A stretch of DNA of 64,000 nt from Pyropia yezoensis (taxonomy: Eukaryota > Rhodophyta > Bangiophyceae > Bangiales > Bangiaceae): NCBI GenBank assembly GCA_009829735.1, contig CM020620.1, positions 13,823,420-13,887,419 on the forward strand, in the 5' to 3' direction. Shown piece by piece: positions 47,361 through 59,729 of the stretch; the first letter of the stretch is position 1, and every line of letters begins with the position of its first letter. Made by a program: the position numbers and the translations under genes. Under the pieces are notes generated by a model. It had not been told where the DNA came from. It did no database searches and saw nothing but the letters and a program-made list of their open reading frames with translations.

Positions 47361-48362
47361 CAGTGCGTACGCGGTTATATGACAGGGTCATCCGAGGAAG
47401 TAGCCCATCAATGTTCCAGCCCATGTTCCGCCCGAACGGCACCGTACCGCATGTGTTTACACAAAATGAGATTAAATCAGGAGTATTTGAACGTTGGCAA
47501 TACAGGGGGATGGCAAGCAGACGACCGAGTGTTCCGACGGAGTCAAAGCAAGCAGTCGCTACAGTACGTGCGGGGCGGGGGAGCTGGGGCAGCGTGCTGC
47601 TACGCCTGCTAAGGATGAGACACGAACACGTTGAAGTTTTGAGCAGCACATCAGCTGGGCTCACTCTCCCTCTGCTCCACTCAGAACCATATCCATCGTC
47701 TCTTCAATAGCCTCCACATCGTCCTCGGCGGTGAGCCACCGACGCACAGGCCTCGCCTGGTCGGCAACCCCAACCCCCCCAAACTCTCCGGAGAAGTATT
47801 GTTGGCAATCAGCGAGGTGATCTCGGACACGTCCGCGTCGACAGCACAAGCAATCGACACGGGTGCTCGCTGGGGGGGCACCGGCGCCGGGGGGGGTACT
47901 GGCGCGTGCTGCAGGTGTCCCATCGACGGCCCCGTCGGCGCGCGCGATGGGTCCTCCCCCCCGCCGCGCGCCCGGCCGAGTGCCATGCTCGGCCGCGATC
48001 CCCGCCGAAGCGATAGGCTGGTTATCAGGAAAAGGTGGAACGGCGGCAGTGAAAACCGTGGTAGCCGAATCGGAATGGTGGTTGGACATGAAGCGCAAGG
48101 GAAGCGTTACGAAAGAACGAGGGTGGGTACCGCGAACTGTGGGTGGCAGGTGGGATGCGGGTGGCCGCCGCGCACGTGCGTCGGACAAGAGCCAAACATT
48201 TAGCTGTCCTGCTGTGTCAGTCCAATAATGTATGCTGGGAAATTCGAGGCCATGTTTGATGCGGAACATTGGGTCGAGCTGAGGACGCCTCTCGTGCGAT
48301 GTGCGGCTGGGTAATGTGACAGGGCTCACATAACCGAGCCGCACATAACCGAGTACGCACTG
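47361..48362 (-). mobile_element. Non-autonomous internally deleted Tigger-type element
   Basis: About 1.0 kb, bounded by CAGTGCGTAC at 47361 and its exact inverse ending at 48362. The left 50 bp (GGTTATAT...GGGTCATC...AGTAGCCCA) match the left end of the 37882-46808 element. The right subterminal region (imperfect palindrome 48301-48343, then CGCACGAGAGG in inverse) matches that element's right end. It encodes only the two ends of a related transposase. Confidence 0.75.
47661..48089 (-). pseudogene. Truncated Tigger-like transposase (core deleted)
   Basis: 142-residue frame from the ATG at 48089. It ends RRWLTAEDDVEAIEETMDMV, clearly related to the C-terminus of the intact transposase (RQWLTAEEDIEAIGATVDMV), but lacks the whole DNA-binding and DDE region. 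Could act as a decoy peptide, but is most simply a relic. Confidence 0.7.
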
Positions 48363-51300
48363 TACGTAGGACTGCGGCGGAAATGGTGCCGGTCCCGACC
48401 GGTATTGTACATCCCCCAAAAAGTAGACCTGCAGCAGTCGTGACGGTCCAATTCGTGTGCATGACATGCCTGGAACGTGAAGGAGAGATGCAATTTCAGG
48501 GGCAATTCTAGAGCAGTCATGCGCAAGGGTTGCGTCTCATTGGCTGCTCAATCTTCGTCGGAAGATCCTCACCTGTGACAGTCTAGCCCTCAAACAGGAA
48601 CGGCGGAACATTGCAGAACACAGAGAGGACAGACCCCAGCGTAGGGGCCTGCGGGAGGTGTCTCACACCACGCAGGGGGCAGCATGCTGCAGTCGTGACC
48701 TGCCCGAGGCCAATGAGTCATGCAGAAACCGTGCAGAGGCACACCGGTTGGCTTTGTGTGGCTCTGCGCCGGCTTTGTGTGGCTCTGAGCCCTTCTCGAG
48801 TCCAACAGGCACAAAAATTGCTCTGCCTGCAGGCTCAGGGTGCAATAGATCCTGTCGCAGTCGTGCACCCGCAAAGGATCTGGTGCTGCGCTCTCGGAAG
48901 CGCATTAGTGACCCATGCGAGGCCAGCAGGTGCACAGATCAGTGTCAGCAGACCGGCTGGAAATCAGAAGCCCCTGAGATCGCGCGGCCCGATGCTGTTG
49001 CGCCTCAAGGCTGTCTGTGGCAGCCTTTGAAGTACCGTGAAGGCCATGGGACGCCGTTGGCCCTTGAGATCTGACGCGACGACGCCCAAGCTTTAGTGCC
49101 TGAGCGAGTGAAGAACGCACTTTTTGTTTTCTTGGAAATTACACATGTGAACAAATGTACATGCCTACAATGAAAACAATGTTCCATGACTCCTCTTGAT
49201 TTGCTTCACGCCGGTGTAAGACCGAGCGCAGATCCCCAAGCACTAAGTTTTGTCGCAGTAAGCCGACGACAGAGTGGCCCAACAGTTTTTCTTCGTCCCG
49301 CACTTCATCTTAGTCGAAGCGGGGCCGCCCGACTTCAACTCTGTCGAAGGCAAGGCAGCTTCGGCATGGTGGTTGAGCATCCCGGGGAAGGAACGGTGTG
49401 GAAGAACGAGCGGACTTTAATTAGGGAAGCTTGGGGGCGTGGCCAAAATAGAGGCGATGGACATCGCAGAGGTCTCTAACAACTAGGCAAGAAAGATCAC
49501 AAGGAAGAAGTAGGGCATGGAAGAGGATGGAGTGAGGCGATGGGTACACACGAGGGTAGCCAAAGACCTGCGACCAAAAGCAGAAAAGATATGCAAAGGG
49601 GTACGCCGACAGGGGGACTGGGATACAAGAAAGGCAGGCTGTGCAAAACGAATGGAAACAACGACCAATGCAGGAGGGGAGAAAGACGAGGGCGTGAGGC
49701 GAGTGAGGCTGCTGGGGGGGTGACAACGACGGCGGGGACCACGACGGGGGCGGCGACGCCGACGAGGGCGGCATCGACGACGGAGGCGGCGACGACGCCG
49801 ACAGGGGGAGTGGCGGACGCGTGCGGTGATGACCGTCGGTGGGTGGTCTGGTTTTCACATGGGGCGACGAATGCATGTCCGTGCGAAGCTTCGTGTCGAT
49901 CGCCCACCACTTCTGAACGTGTACAGTGAATTACTCGATTGGTCGTATTTGTGACATGCCGCGGTCGTGCACGACATATGTTGCATTGCATGTCACGCAT
50001 GACAACATACATGAGCTACTTTTTTGGGGATGTACAATGGTGAGCGTGTCTGCCGTGTCGGCGCGCGTAGGTATCTGGGGAACCGGCGTGGCAGTGGTAT
50101 ATAGTGGGGCCAGCGGCCGCAGTGGTCTGGTAATTAGGGGGCTCGTGGTATTCAGGTGGAACTTGGCCCAGAGGTCCGGGCAACTTGGCTGTCATCGTCA
50201 TTCGGCACGATCTCAATTGAAGCGGACGACACACTCGAAGGCAGTTACGGACGCAGCACTCAGAGCCTTTCAACAAACTCGTTGGAACCTGTAGTTACGC
50301 AGAACAAGTCATCTGGCGCGTTCGCTCGTGCATGCTTCGGCAAGGTTGTTCCGGGGAGAGCCGGGCGTCGTCGCGGCGGCCTTTATTAGGGGCTGGGAAA
50401 AGCGAACATTTAGTTCTAAAAGATGTAGGTAGGTATGCAAGGCGCATCGCTCACACCACACGCTCCTCCTACGATCAGAACGTCCCTGACGGCGGCCAGG
50501 AGGTCACCCGATCTCGCGTGTCGTTGGAGGTCCTCGATGGCTGGGGTATCCGTGCAGAGAAGGCCCGCAGCATAATTCAAATTAGGACTCCGTCCGTTCA
50601 TTTCTTCAACAGCCGACATGAGAGAGTTATCCAACCCATTGAGGTTGTTCCGCTTTGTTCAGTTTTGTGGCGTTCAAAGAACCTCCTGGTGGCGCAAATT
50701 CATAACCACAAGCAGACATGTGCTGCACGCCCAGGGCGTGCACTAAGCTGCACTCCCCGGGCGAGATTAGGTGTGCTTTACGGCGTGTCACGCGTGCACG
50801 TCCGAGATTTCGGGGCGTGCACTGGGGCGGGATCGTACTCTCAATAGACTTGCATACATTCTGGTACTTCGCATCTCGCAATGAAGCCCTGATTGAATGG
50901 TCATCAAGGGCCCAGCAAGAGAGGCCATCCTGTTCCGCATACGGGGTGGGGGCAATGCTACGTGCATCCAGTCTGGGATTACCTGCGCCCAGGTCACGCA
51001 CATGTCGTGGTTGTCGTGGGGCCTTTGAGGCAGTCCCGCCGGACGTGGCTGTTTGCTTTCTCGCTTTCTTGGCGCAGTGGGGGCCAGAGCAGGCGTGTCT
51101 GCTCCACGGGCGCCGCCACGAGCACAGTTGTTACGAGGTTCAATAAATTCAATTTAAGTTTTCATGAAGGTATCTATCAATGAATAACGTACTGAAAGGA
51201 TTTCAGAGACCCACCGTTCATTGAATGTCTTATTTGACCACTTACACCGAAAACCATGGACAATTTGAACTTAATCCGTAGTTGGTCCACCATGTTCTCC

Positions 51301-53228
51301 ACACGCTCGCCGTGCCGGCGGAAACGCCATCACCTCTCTCCGTTCATTGCCATCTTCGGGTGCCCCGCCGTCGAGACCGCGCGCGGGCCCTGCGAAGAGG
51401 CTGAGCCGGCGACCCCCCCGCTCCTGCGGGAGCGTGACCACGCTCGCCGCAGTTTTAGAAATGACTTGCTAGCGGAGTTTCGCTCGGCTGTTTGTGCTGC
51501 ACCAGCTTGTTTCAAGGGCGACAGACGGCTCCGACTCCAGGCAGCAAATCAAACTCCAACATCGCGTCACTCGCCCTGCGGCCCGAGCCAATACTGGGGA
51601 GCGAGGTCGGGAGCCGTGAGCGTCGAGCACCGTCATCGGCACCTTGTTTGATTCCCGCCGTACACTCTTCTCCAGCCGCAGTCCTCGCTAAGGCGTCGCT
51701 TCAACCGCTACAACCAGACTCGCTCGAAGCTTGTGCACCGGCGCCGACCTCAGGAGCTGTGCAAGAGTCCCTCATGCGTCACCACGCGAAGCAAAGTGCA
51801 CGATAGGGGCAAGTGCGAAGGGGACCGCGCGGGGCTTTCTAGGGAAAGGGAGGGCCGGGTCGCAACCAGCACCACAAGCACGAAGCACATGTCACACACG
51901 GGGTGCAAGAGAGCAAACTCCGCGAAACTGTGAACAGCAATCAGAGGCAGAACAGCACACCTCAATACGACATGTATCGCGTATTTACTCAAACAAATAA
52001 AATGAATGAATCATGGTAATACGAAAATAAAGGCAATTAATCAAAAGCATGAATGAACGCCGCAACAAAAAAAAATCATTTTTAACAACCGTGGCCACGA
52101 GTGAATGTAGCCAGTGCGCCCAATTCGGGCAGAAAGAGTCCAGCGCGACGCAAGAAACCACTCGAAGCAGCCGTCAATGGTGTCAGAACGTTTTCATAAT
52201 TTGCCCTCGCCTGGTAAAGTCGTGTTCAATTCTTGGGGCGTACAGGGCGGGATGAACTATGGAGTGTGTGCTTAAGGCGTTTTTAGGTCGTTTCACGCCT
52301 GCACGCCCTCGAAAAAAGGTCGTGCAGCAAAAGCCTAACCACAAGCCAGCTGTGTTCACGCCCAAGCAACTCGAGAGTCTCGGCGAAGCGTTTTGTCACA
52401 TTAGTTGCCCTTCGTGAGGGACAGTAAGCCAATATTCAGCACATTATTCACGCCCTCTGACACACTCTGGTTCATCATCGGAAATGTATGTCCCGCTCAT
52501 CCCACCGAGGCCCGGAATGGTCCCACCGCTCACTAGGGCCAAGCTGGGAGCGAGCCATTTCAAGCTGAGCAGCCATGTTGCGGTGTTGCACAATCCTTGC
52601 CCTGTGATTGGCTCGAGCTCATTGAAGACCGATTCTGTTTCCTTTCTGATGTGTTACGGCCATCAATCATGTCCTGAAGCGACCGCAGCCGTGACATTCG
52701 CGCTCTCGTTTGCTGGGAAGCGATGGCTTCTAGTGAGAGCTAAAGCTGTCAGGATTTCCTCTCGCTCCAGCCTCAACGCGCTTCTGCCCGGGTGCAGACC
52801 AAGCCCAATAGAGTGCCTTTATCCCAAGGTGCCTGCCCCCGGAAAAACGACACCATATGGCAGCCCATACGGTCACTGCGTACGGTCTTCTTCTCGCGAA
52901 CAGTCCAGTGCGGCAGCGTTCGCGGCTTGGCCATGGCCATCATGTCCAGGAATCAGTCCTTTTGGACCTCTCGCCATCTCAAGGAAATTCGTATCCCCTG
53001 CGGCGTTGTGTGGGGACTCAATCTTCCCCGATGGTCGGGAGATGTGGTCGGGATTCGCAGCGCGTGTAGGGGCCGTGTGGTCACTGTGCGGTAGGTTTGG
53101 GTATCACGCCCCCAAAAACCGGTGCATGCGAGCCTCGCCGCCCATGGATGCACACGACTGATTGGGTCAGTACCAACATTGAATCTGAAGAAGCGATCTT
53201 TTGTTTGTCTTTTCTCCCTGTGATGCAG
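48363..53228. other. Lower-GC region without recognisable genes
   Basis: About 4.9 kb of moderate GC content, with AT-rich stretches near 51130-51260 and 51960-52080 and no long open frame with domain similarity. A short tandem duplication (GGCTTTGTGTGGCTCTG, twice near 48750-48790) and a G-rich GAC/GGC-repeat stretch (49730-49815) are the only structures seen. It looks like decayed repeats. Confidence 0.5.
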
Positions 53229-53483
53229 ATCGGTGCCTCATTTTGGCGTACGTACAAACGGTGTTGCGCTTCAGGACAGAATGACCCCGCGCGCTGGGGT
53301 AGTCGCTCAGATGTAGACACGTTGCTGGACTACCTCTTCGCTCTGTTTCGCGACCACAGTCTGGTGCTGGAGCTCGTGAATCCAGAGGCGGGCCCTGTCG
53401 GAGTTGAGGGCGATGACGCCCTCGAGAAAGTGACGGGTACGTGGGCTATGAGATCTAACAGGGGCAAGCGCAAGCGCGACGCC
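53229..53483 (+). CDS. Myb/SANT-like protein of a PIF/Harbinger element, exon
   Basis: Exon following a good acceptor (CCCTGTGATGCAG ending at 53228). It encodes IGASFWRTYKRCCASGQND, then RSRSDVDTLLDYLFALFRDH, then a basic GKRKRDA, resembling the Myb/trihelix-like DNA-binding protein that PIF/Harbinger elements encode beside their transposase. The 5' exon was not identified. It ends in phase 0 at a GTGAAG donor. Confidence 0.5.
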
Positions 53484-53522
53484 GTGAAGCTGGCGTTCTA
53501 ATCGCTCTCTACGACCCCACAG

Positions 53523-53798
53523 AATGTACGCCAAGGTCAGTCGGCCCCCGCTCTCATTGCGATTGTTAAGAAGCAACTGGAGGACGCTCTTTCTCCTCGC
53601 TCAACGACTCGCGCGGTGAGTACTGGAGACAAGACGAGCGGGCTCGGCGAAGGCCAGCAGCCTGAGATAGCTGAGGGGGGGGGGCTAACAGATGACGGTG
53701 AGAGCGGATCAGGTGGTGCGGCTAGGCGCGTGAATGTGAGTGCTCGTGGGGACATGTCTGTAGATGATGAGGAGGGCGGTGATGAGATCTTTGAGTGA
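53523..53798 (+). CDS. Last exon of the Harbinger Myb-like gene
   Basis: Joined in phase 0 across a 39-bp intron (53484-53522, GTGAAG...CCCCACAG with CTAAT inside, containing an in-frame TAA). It encodes NVRQGQSAPALIAIVKKQLE, then a Gly/Ser/Asp/Glu-rich acidic tail ending in TGA at 53796-53798. The frame and phase agreement support the intron. Confidence 0.5.
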   Translation, partial: NVRQGQSAPALIAIVKKQLEDALSPRSTTRAVSTGDKTSGLGEGQQPEIAEGGGLTDDGESGSGGAARRVNVSARGDMSVDDEEGGDEIFE

Positions 53799-54003
53799 GG
53801 TCGGTGTGGGGGTCCATTGTGCATATCTAGTCGGATACTGCGTGAGCAGCTTTGATTCGTTTTGATGTCTGTATCTTCTCGGACGCGTCACGTCCAAATG
53901 AGTGAAACTTGTGTGGTACACCTCCCAAACTCAACGTTGAAGGGAAGCGCAAACGCTACCGAGGAAAAAATGAATTAGAAGCGCAAGACTACTCTATCGA
54001 TTC

Positions 54004-55050
54004 TCAGAACATTGGTGACACGCCAGAACGCAAAAGACCGCGGTCCTGCACCACACGCGTCGCTTTGACCCTCACGTCAGAGCGTTCACGGTCACGGCGC
54101 CTGCCACGCTGGCCAGTGCTCACATCATCTTTCCTCGCAAATGACTCAATACCGCCAGCACGATCGTTACCATACGAAGCAACGAGCGCTGAAGATGTGC
54201 CGGACTGCGAAGGACAAAGGTTGTGCAGTCGAAAACAAGCACGAATGAGGCTGGTGCGCTTGCCGAAAGGGACCCTCACGGGGTGCCAAAAAATCCTCCA
54301 TCTCCAGAGCAGCATCCCAAAAGCCTGCTATATGTGTACGCGCAGGGATGACAGGTAAAAGGTGTAGGCGTCCTTTCATCAGTCACCTCTGCCGCATCGT
54401 CGTCACGGGACCGCCAAGACCTCACTGGCTGCATACGCCCCGTCAGCCGCGATGCAGTTCCCATCTCGAGTAATTGCCCGTGACAATCGACTGACCCGGT
54501 CTAGCAGCGCCTGACCGAGCGAGGTTGTAGTAAAAGCGGTCGAGTCATGCGTCGCTCCCGGACTGATGCACGCCATCCAACGAAGCTTTCAGTCGGAGTC
54601 ACATATGGCTTTGACATTGAAGTCGTAAAATCCTTGCCTCGAGTAGTAGTCGGCGACGTAGAACACGTCGGTAGCCAATGGTTGCTCGTGCTCGGCCGCA
54701 ATTCCGTCGAGGGCGCCGCACACGTTTTCAAGCGGCGAGTTGCGACGGCTACGGAAGCCAGATGCGTACGACAGCCTACGGGCGGGGTTTTCCAGTTGGA
54801 AGTTCAGGTCTAGAGAGGGCGTAGCGTTTACTGCACATACTAGGTCCCACAGAGCACGATGGACCGTACACGGGTGAACGCCGAGGGCCGTGCCGATGTC
54901 GATGTAGCTCCCACCGCCGAAGGATCGAAGGGCAATGGCGGTGCGCACCTTAGGGGCCATACCGCGACGGGGGAGGTTGGGCTTCAGGACTGGTGAGCTC
55001 ATGGAAGGCGGGTGCCGGCATGCGCATAGCACAATTAAAGTGCTGGCCAT
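54004..55050 (-). pseudogene. PIF/Harbinger (HARBI1-like) transposase, broken
   Basis: The first segment (54589-55050, 153 residues) has KVRTAIALRSFGGGSYIDIG, GVHPCTVHRALWDLV, then NVCGALDGIAA (first catalytic Asp) and YSRQGFYDFNVKAICDSD (second catalytic Asp), diagnostic of DDE_4/HARBI1 transposases. The matching C-terminal segment lies in another frame at 54004-54315 (LLWRWRIFWHPVRVPFGKRT, then ACFRLHNLC). Between them the frame is broken, so the gene is inactive. It is convergent with the Myb-like gene, the usual two-gene layout of these elements. Confidence 0.75.
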
Positions 55051-55504
55051 ACGTTGCCTCTACGTCGTCACAAGACACCTGGGGGTTGGGATGCATCGGT
55101 GTGGACAGGAAACCTGTCTGGCAGTAGACCCTGCCTGGTACAGAGGCAACAAAGTGACCAACGTGAACAAAGGATGGGGGGTCCATGATGGTAATGTGCA
55201 CATGAAGCACAAGAGAGCAGCTGCGCGTCACACCGGCTGCGCCCGGATGGTCGAGCGCCGCCACGCACACCACACAGCACAGGACACGCCATACCCCTTT
55301 TCTCGGTAGTATTGTGCAGGCGAACTGTCAGCAATAAAGCAGATAACTACGCATGCGGTCCACTATAACGACCGTGCGTGCGTCCTGTCGCAGTCCAGAG
55401 CGCGTTATAACGGCGTTATGTTTATACGAAGCGGAACTGCGAAAGGGCCTGAGGCCCGTCAAAGCCGATTTGGACGCAGAGAACGTGCTCTTTGTCGCCT
55501 ACGA

Positions 55505-55608
55505 CCTGGGGATATAGTTGTTCGTCGCTTTTTATTTGGCCATCACGACCAGCACGTCACGGTCGTTCTCCCCATCCAGAAGTTTTGACTAACGGTTATA
55601 TCCCCAGG
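55505..55608. repeat. Small inverted-repeat unit
   Basis: 12-bp arms CCTGGGGATATA (55505-55516) and TATATCCCCAGG (55597-55608) enclose about 80 bp. Possibly a small foldback element; no coding content. Confidence 0.5.
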
Positions 55609-56464
55609 GAAAAAAAAGAACTGAACAGCGTTTAATTTCTTCTTTGTAACAACGAACGTGTTCGTCCGAACAGCGCTCTCGAAGCGATGACAACGATTGC
55701 TAGCAAGCTTCTTGCGTGGGTGTGCATTTATTGGCAGATCATCTTTCTCAACAACGTCAAAAGAACGCCTCAAGTGATGCTGCGGTAGCATGGTCCCTCC
55801 TCCGTGTGAGTTGGTCCCCGGCTACAATGTTGCCGGCGCTGGGGAAGTCCGTGGACAGTGCTGAGCATCGGTCGCGCAAAATTTCTCTGCTTTTTCGTGT
55901 TCCACCGCGCATCATACTTGACTGTTCCGCACAAGCCAGTGTTGCGCTGGCAGCACGTTTTTTGTTCGACAGAGCGGAAAACGTGTCCAGATGAAAAATT
56001 CAAAGACGATTTCCGCACAAAGAAGCAGCCGATTATCTACGCGGAAAAACGGATGCGCGCAGCCGATCGCAGATCTTTAAGAAACACGGTCTTAGACCCA
56101 CTGCGCAGGCTAAGTGCCCCAGGTTGACTATCGGTGACCGCGAGGCCCCCACGGCGACGCGGTCGCGGTCAAGCAGCGCGATCCGCACAAACTGTGCAGA
56201 CACGTGTATGCCTTGCGCCGACGGGCTGTGCAAGAGGTTGCGGAACGATGGAATCGGGTGTCCCACCCGTCATCAATGTGCATGCTTCCGGCAAGGGGTG
56301 GAAAAAAAAACATGCACTTGCACCAAGGGTGTTTTTTTGTTGGTGTGGATATGTGGCAGAGTGCAGGCAGGATGTGGGAGAGCGCGCACGGCGAGTGATC
56401 TTTAGCGTCTCAGGCATGGATGGCAGCAATAACATGTATATATTATATTATTTTAATTGATTAC

Positions 56465-56486
56465 TTAATTAATCCATAGATTAATC
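56465..56486. repeat. AT-rich 22-mer, upstream copy
   Basis: TTAATTAATC and TAGATTAATC separated by two bases; the same 22-mer (two mismatches in the spacer) occurs in direct orientation at 61323-61344. Confidence 0.7.
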
Positions 56487-57912
56487 AATGTGCCTTTCGA
56501 GCCTCATGAATTACTTAAAGCTGAGGCAGGTACAGTCTGTGCCGGTTGTTGTCACGTCGGATGCAGGGCGTTGAGAGACATTATTCCAGACGAGGGCATG
56601 CCAATGGCTCCGATTATGTTGGCGACCGGCCGGCGGATGACAGAACGATCGAATGTGTGAGCGTCTCGGAGTGCAGCTGAGCCATCCACGTATCAATGTT
56701 GATTGCGCATGTAGCTCTCTTAGACCCGGATTGACACCGGCGCGTGGTCGGAGCACCAGAACCCTTGCTTGGCGAGTCAAGCGCCATCTCAGTCAATTAT
56801 CGGTTGCCATTCACTTGGACGTGTGCTTTTGTGCCACCACTTCACCTGCGCCGCCTGCGCACCCGCCACTCGCCTCAACGGCATGTGAGGCCCCCCCCCA
56901 TCAGCCCACTCTGTCTACCACCGGCACGCACCACCCCCTCCAGCCCCTTCCAGCAGGGAACATCAGTCACCAGGGTCGATACAACCTCTCCGGCTCGCCT
57001 CCGTACCTGTCGCAGAGGCGGGACTACACAAGCAACCCCCTCCCGTCCGGCCTTATCTGGACGGTGACTGCGACTTCTTATTGAGGCGACCCGCGAGTTT
57101 TCTTGTGTGTGCACGAACCATCTTTGTGTCTTTGGGCGTGCCTTGTATGTGCGCTGTGTCGTTGCTGCATCGGTTCGACTCTGATCATCGGAACTGTTAC
57201 GCGTACGCAGGTGCTCCATGTCTTTCTCCTGCGCCTGCTGCACTGCTGTTTGATCTGTATGTCTGGGAAGTGATTAAGCAGGGGCACCCCTTGCGGGCGT
57301 CGCCGTCACTGCGGCTGACTGCTTCGCCTCCGGCGCCGTGGCCGCCGTCGCCTCACCTGTTGCGGCCGGGACGACCGCGGTCATCGACCTCCCTCGGCAC
57401 TGACGCCCCCCCCCCCCCCCCCTTGACTGTCCCTGCCGCGTCCGCACCGGCCGCGTCGTGGCCGAATCCTCCGTCGCCCGCTCACGGCCGCCGCCTTTCG
57501 TAACTCCGTCAGCGTCGTGGCTGCCACTGCCTTACCTGTTGCGGCCGGAACGGCCGGGGCTTTCCCCCACCGTCGGCACCGGCGGCTTCCCCCCCCCCCC
57601 CCCCCCCCCCCTTCCGCATCTCCTCCGGCCCCATCGTGAACGCCCCCCTCCCCCCCCTGCGGCTCCGTGGGGGGTGGCTCTTGCACACGACTGGTAGTCT
57701 GGGTGGTGCGGTTGGATGAGTGGAGGATATGATATCTGTGTCTGGATGATTTTCCGTTGCGTGTCAGCGGGTGCATGTCTCCGGACTTTCGCCGGTGACG
57801 TCATCGTATTCCTGTGTGTGCGTGAAGTCCGTCCGGACTCAAACCACTCTCGCTACCCCTCCCTCTTTTCTTCCGATTCCCGTCCATTGAGCACCTTCTC
57901 GATCGTATTATC

Positions 57913-59729
57913 CTAAATTCCCGCACTCTCCTCCGCCGCCAGCCAAGATGACGCCCCAGACGACACGTCCGCTGGTTGTGTCCCAAGGAAGAGGCCGTCG
58001 GTCAGGGTTGACCGTTGCTGCACCTGTGTGATCTCTTCCACGGCGTGGGTCACCGGTGCAGTGTCCGCACAATGGTAGTCGGCGTAGCATGCATCGAGCG
58101 CGTCCTGCGTAGGTGTCGGTAGGCACCGGGCCTTTACCCAGCAACGCGCCGGGGACTCGGGCGTGGTTTCTTCCCACTCGTCATGGATGATGCGAGTCAC
58201 GCCCAGCTAAGAAACGCATCCAGGATTTGCTAACGTGGCAGTTGTCCGCGTCACTCCGTCAGCCGCCGTCGCTGCATCAAACTACGAGCCCGCACAGGAG
58301 GCGGCGCTTGTAGCGCAGCATTGGAGCCGCGATGGCGCCTGCGTCAAACGGTTGACAGACAGCAGTCGTGTTGAGAGGGAGGGCGATGAGGAGCATCTGC
58401 TCGTCACTGATGTCGTCGTCGGATGCGAGGTTATCGACCCCAAGAGCCACCTTGTCTGTCGTGTGCCGCCGGACACAGGGCGAAAACACCTCGTACACAC
58501 ATTTCTTGAACACGACGCCATCCATCCAGCTGTTTCTTTGACTGAAGTACGGCAGTGGTGAAGCAAACCCCGGCGGTCTGAAGCACAAAGAGAGAACGGA
58601 ATTGCCAATGACAGCTACAGGTACTGTACGGGACCCCGTGGCGTTGCAAGCAAGGACCAGCGTGACCCGCTCTTTTGCCTTCATCGCTCTTGTGCCCCCC
58701 GCCGCCTGAGGCTGCTCCACAGGCACAAACGACCGGTTCGGTAGGCAGCGGTAGAACAGCCCCGTCTCGTTCATATTGAAGATGTTCTCAGGGTCAAGGT
58801 CGTGATGTAGCCCCGGTATATCTGTCATCCGCGCCGCCGCTTCCGCCCTGTGGACCGACCCGCCCGCCCCATGGAGCGCCACGCTTGCTAAACTATGCCG
58901 CTGCGTCCACCGTTGCAGCCAGCGTCGTGACGCACAAAAAGATTTCACTCCAAGCTCCTCGGCCAGCTTCCTGGCGTTCTCTTGCAGGAGGGAGATAGTG
59001 AAGGGGATACGCTTACGCCCGCGCCTTGAGAGGAGTACGAACCAGTCATACAGGCGCTTCTCAATGGACCCTAAAATTGGAGCTTCTCCCGTTTGCTCGG
59101 GAAGACTGCGTGCCAGCCACCGCCAGCGACCGGTAGTGTGCGCGCCGCTCCCATACCTTGCGGAGGTTGTCGGCGGAGGCCTACGGGGCAATGGTGCGCT
59201 AGATGTCTTGGACGGACACACCCCGCTCGCGGGCTTGGATGATGTCGAGCCGTACACCAAAAGTGAGCGCCCACCGGGCCGCACCGGGCGACAGAGCCGG
59301 TCGATCTGGACTTGATCGCCGCCGACGCCCAGGGATTCCGCCTGAGCACAGAGAGCGCTCGGCTGCACCACCGCGCACACCGTCCAGAGCGACGGTAGCC
59401 ACCTCCGCAGCGAGCCGCGCAGCGTCAGGGTTGGCATGTGCGACGCCAGGGGCCTCGAGGGAGAAGGCCGCTTCTCCCGCGGACGCTGCGGCATCCAACG
59501 GCGCGGTCAACGAGGCAGGACCCTCGCGACCACGAGCAGGGGTGGCTCCCGCGGGTTCATTGGATTGGGGAAGTGTGAGGGGGTTGGATGGGTGCACAGG
59601 CGCGTCGTTGACGTACATGTTGAGGGTGCAGAAGGGGTTCAGAGGAATGGCGCCTGGTCGAAAGAAGTAGGCGGCGTCATTAGCTGGCGACGAGGGATGG
59701 CGCCGACGGGCGGGTGACGACGGGGCCAA
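57913..59729 (-). pseudogene. Third Tigger/pogo-like transposase copy, broken and catalytically mutated
   Basis: Three frames in order: N-terminal part 59199-59729 (ending with HTH-like RLDIIQARERGVSVQDI), core 58277-59494 and C-terminal part 57913-58200 (RIIHDEWEETTPESPARCWV, aligning with RIIEEEWLAIPAEHLANCWL of the intact copy). The core contains RRGRKRIPFTISLLQENARK, then FNMNETGLFYRCLPNRSFVP, so the first catalytic Asp is replaced by Asn. VDNLASDDD stands where MDN-x-CH is usual. Frameshifts plus this substitution mark it as dead. Confidence 0.8.

Noticed and set aside
50690-52350. Two loosely similar segments sharing ACCACAAGC and GGGGCGT...GGCGGGAT motifs
   Set aside because: The motif order differs between the two places and the identity is short, so a shared repeat cannot be supported by eye.
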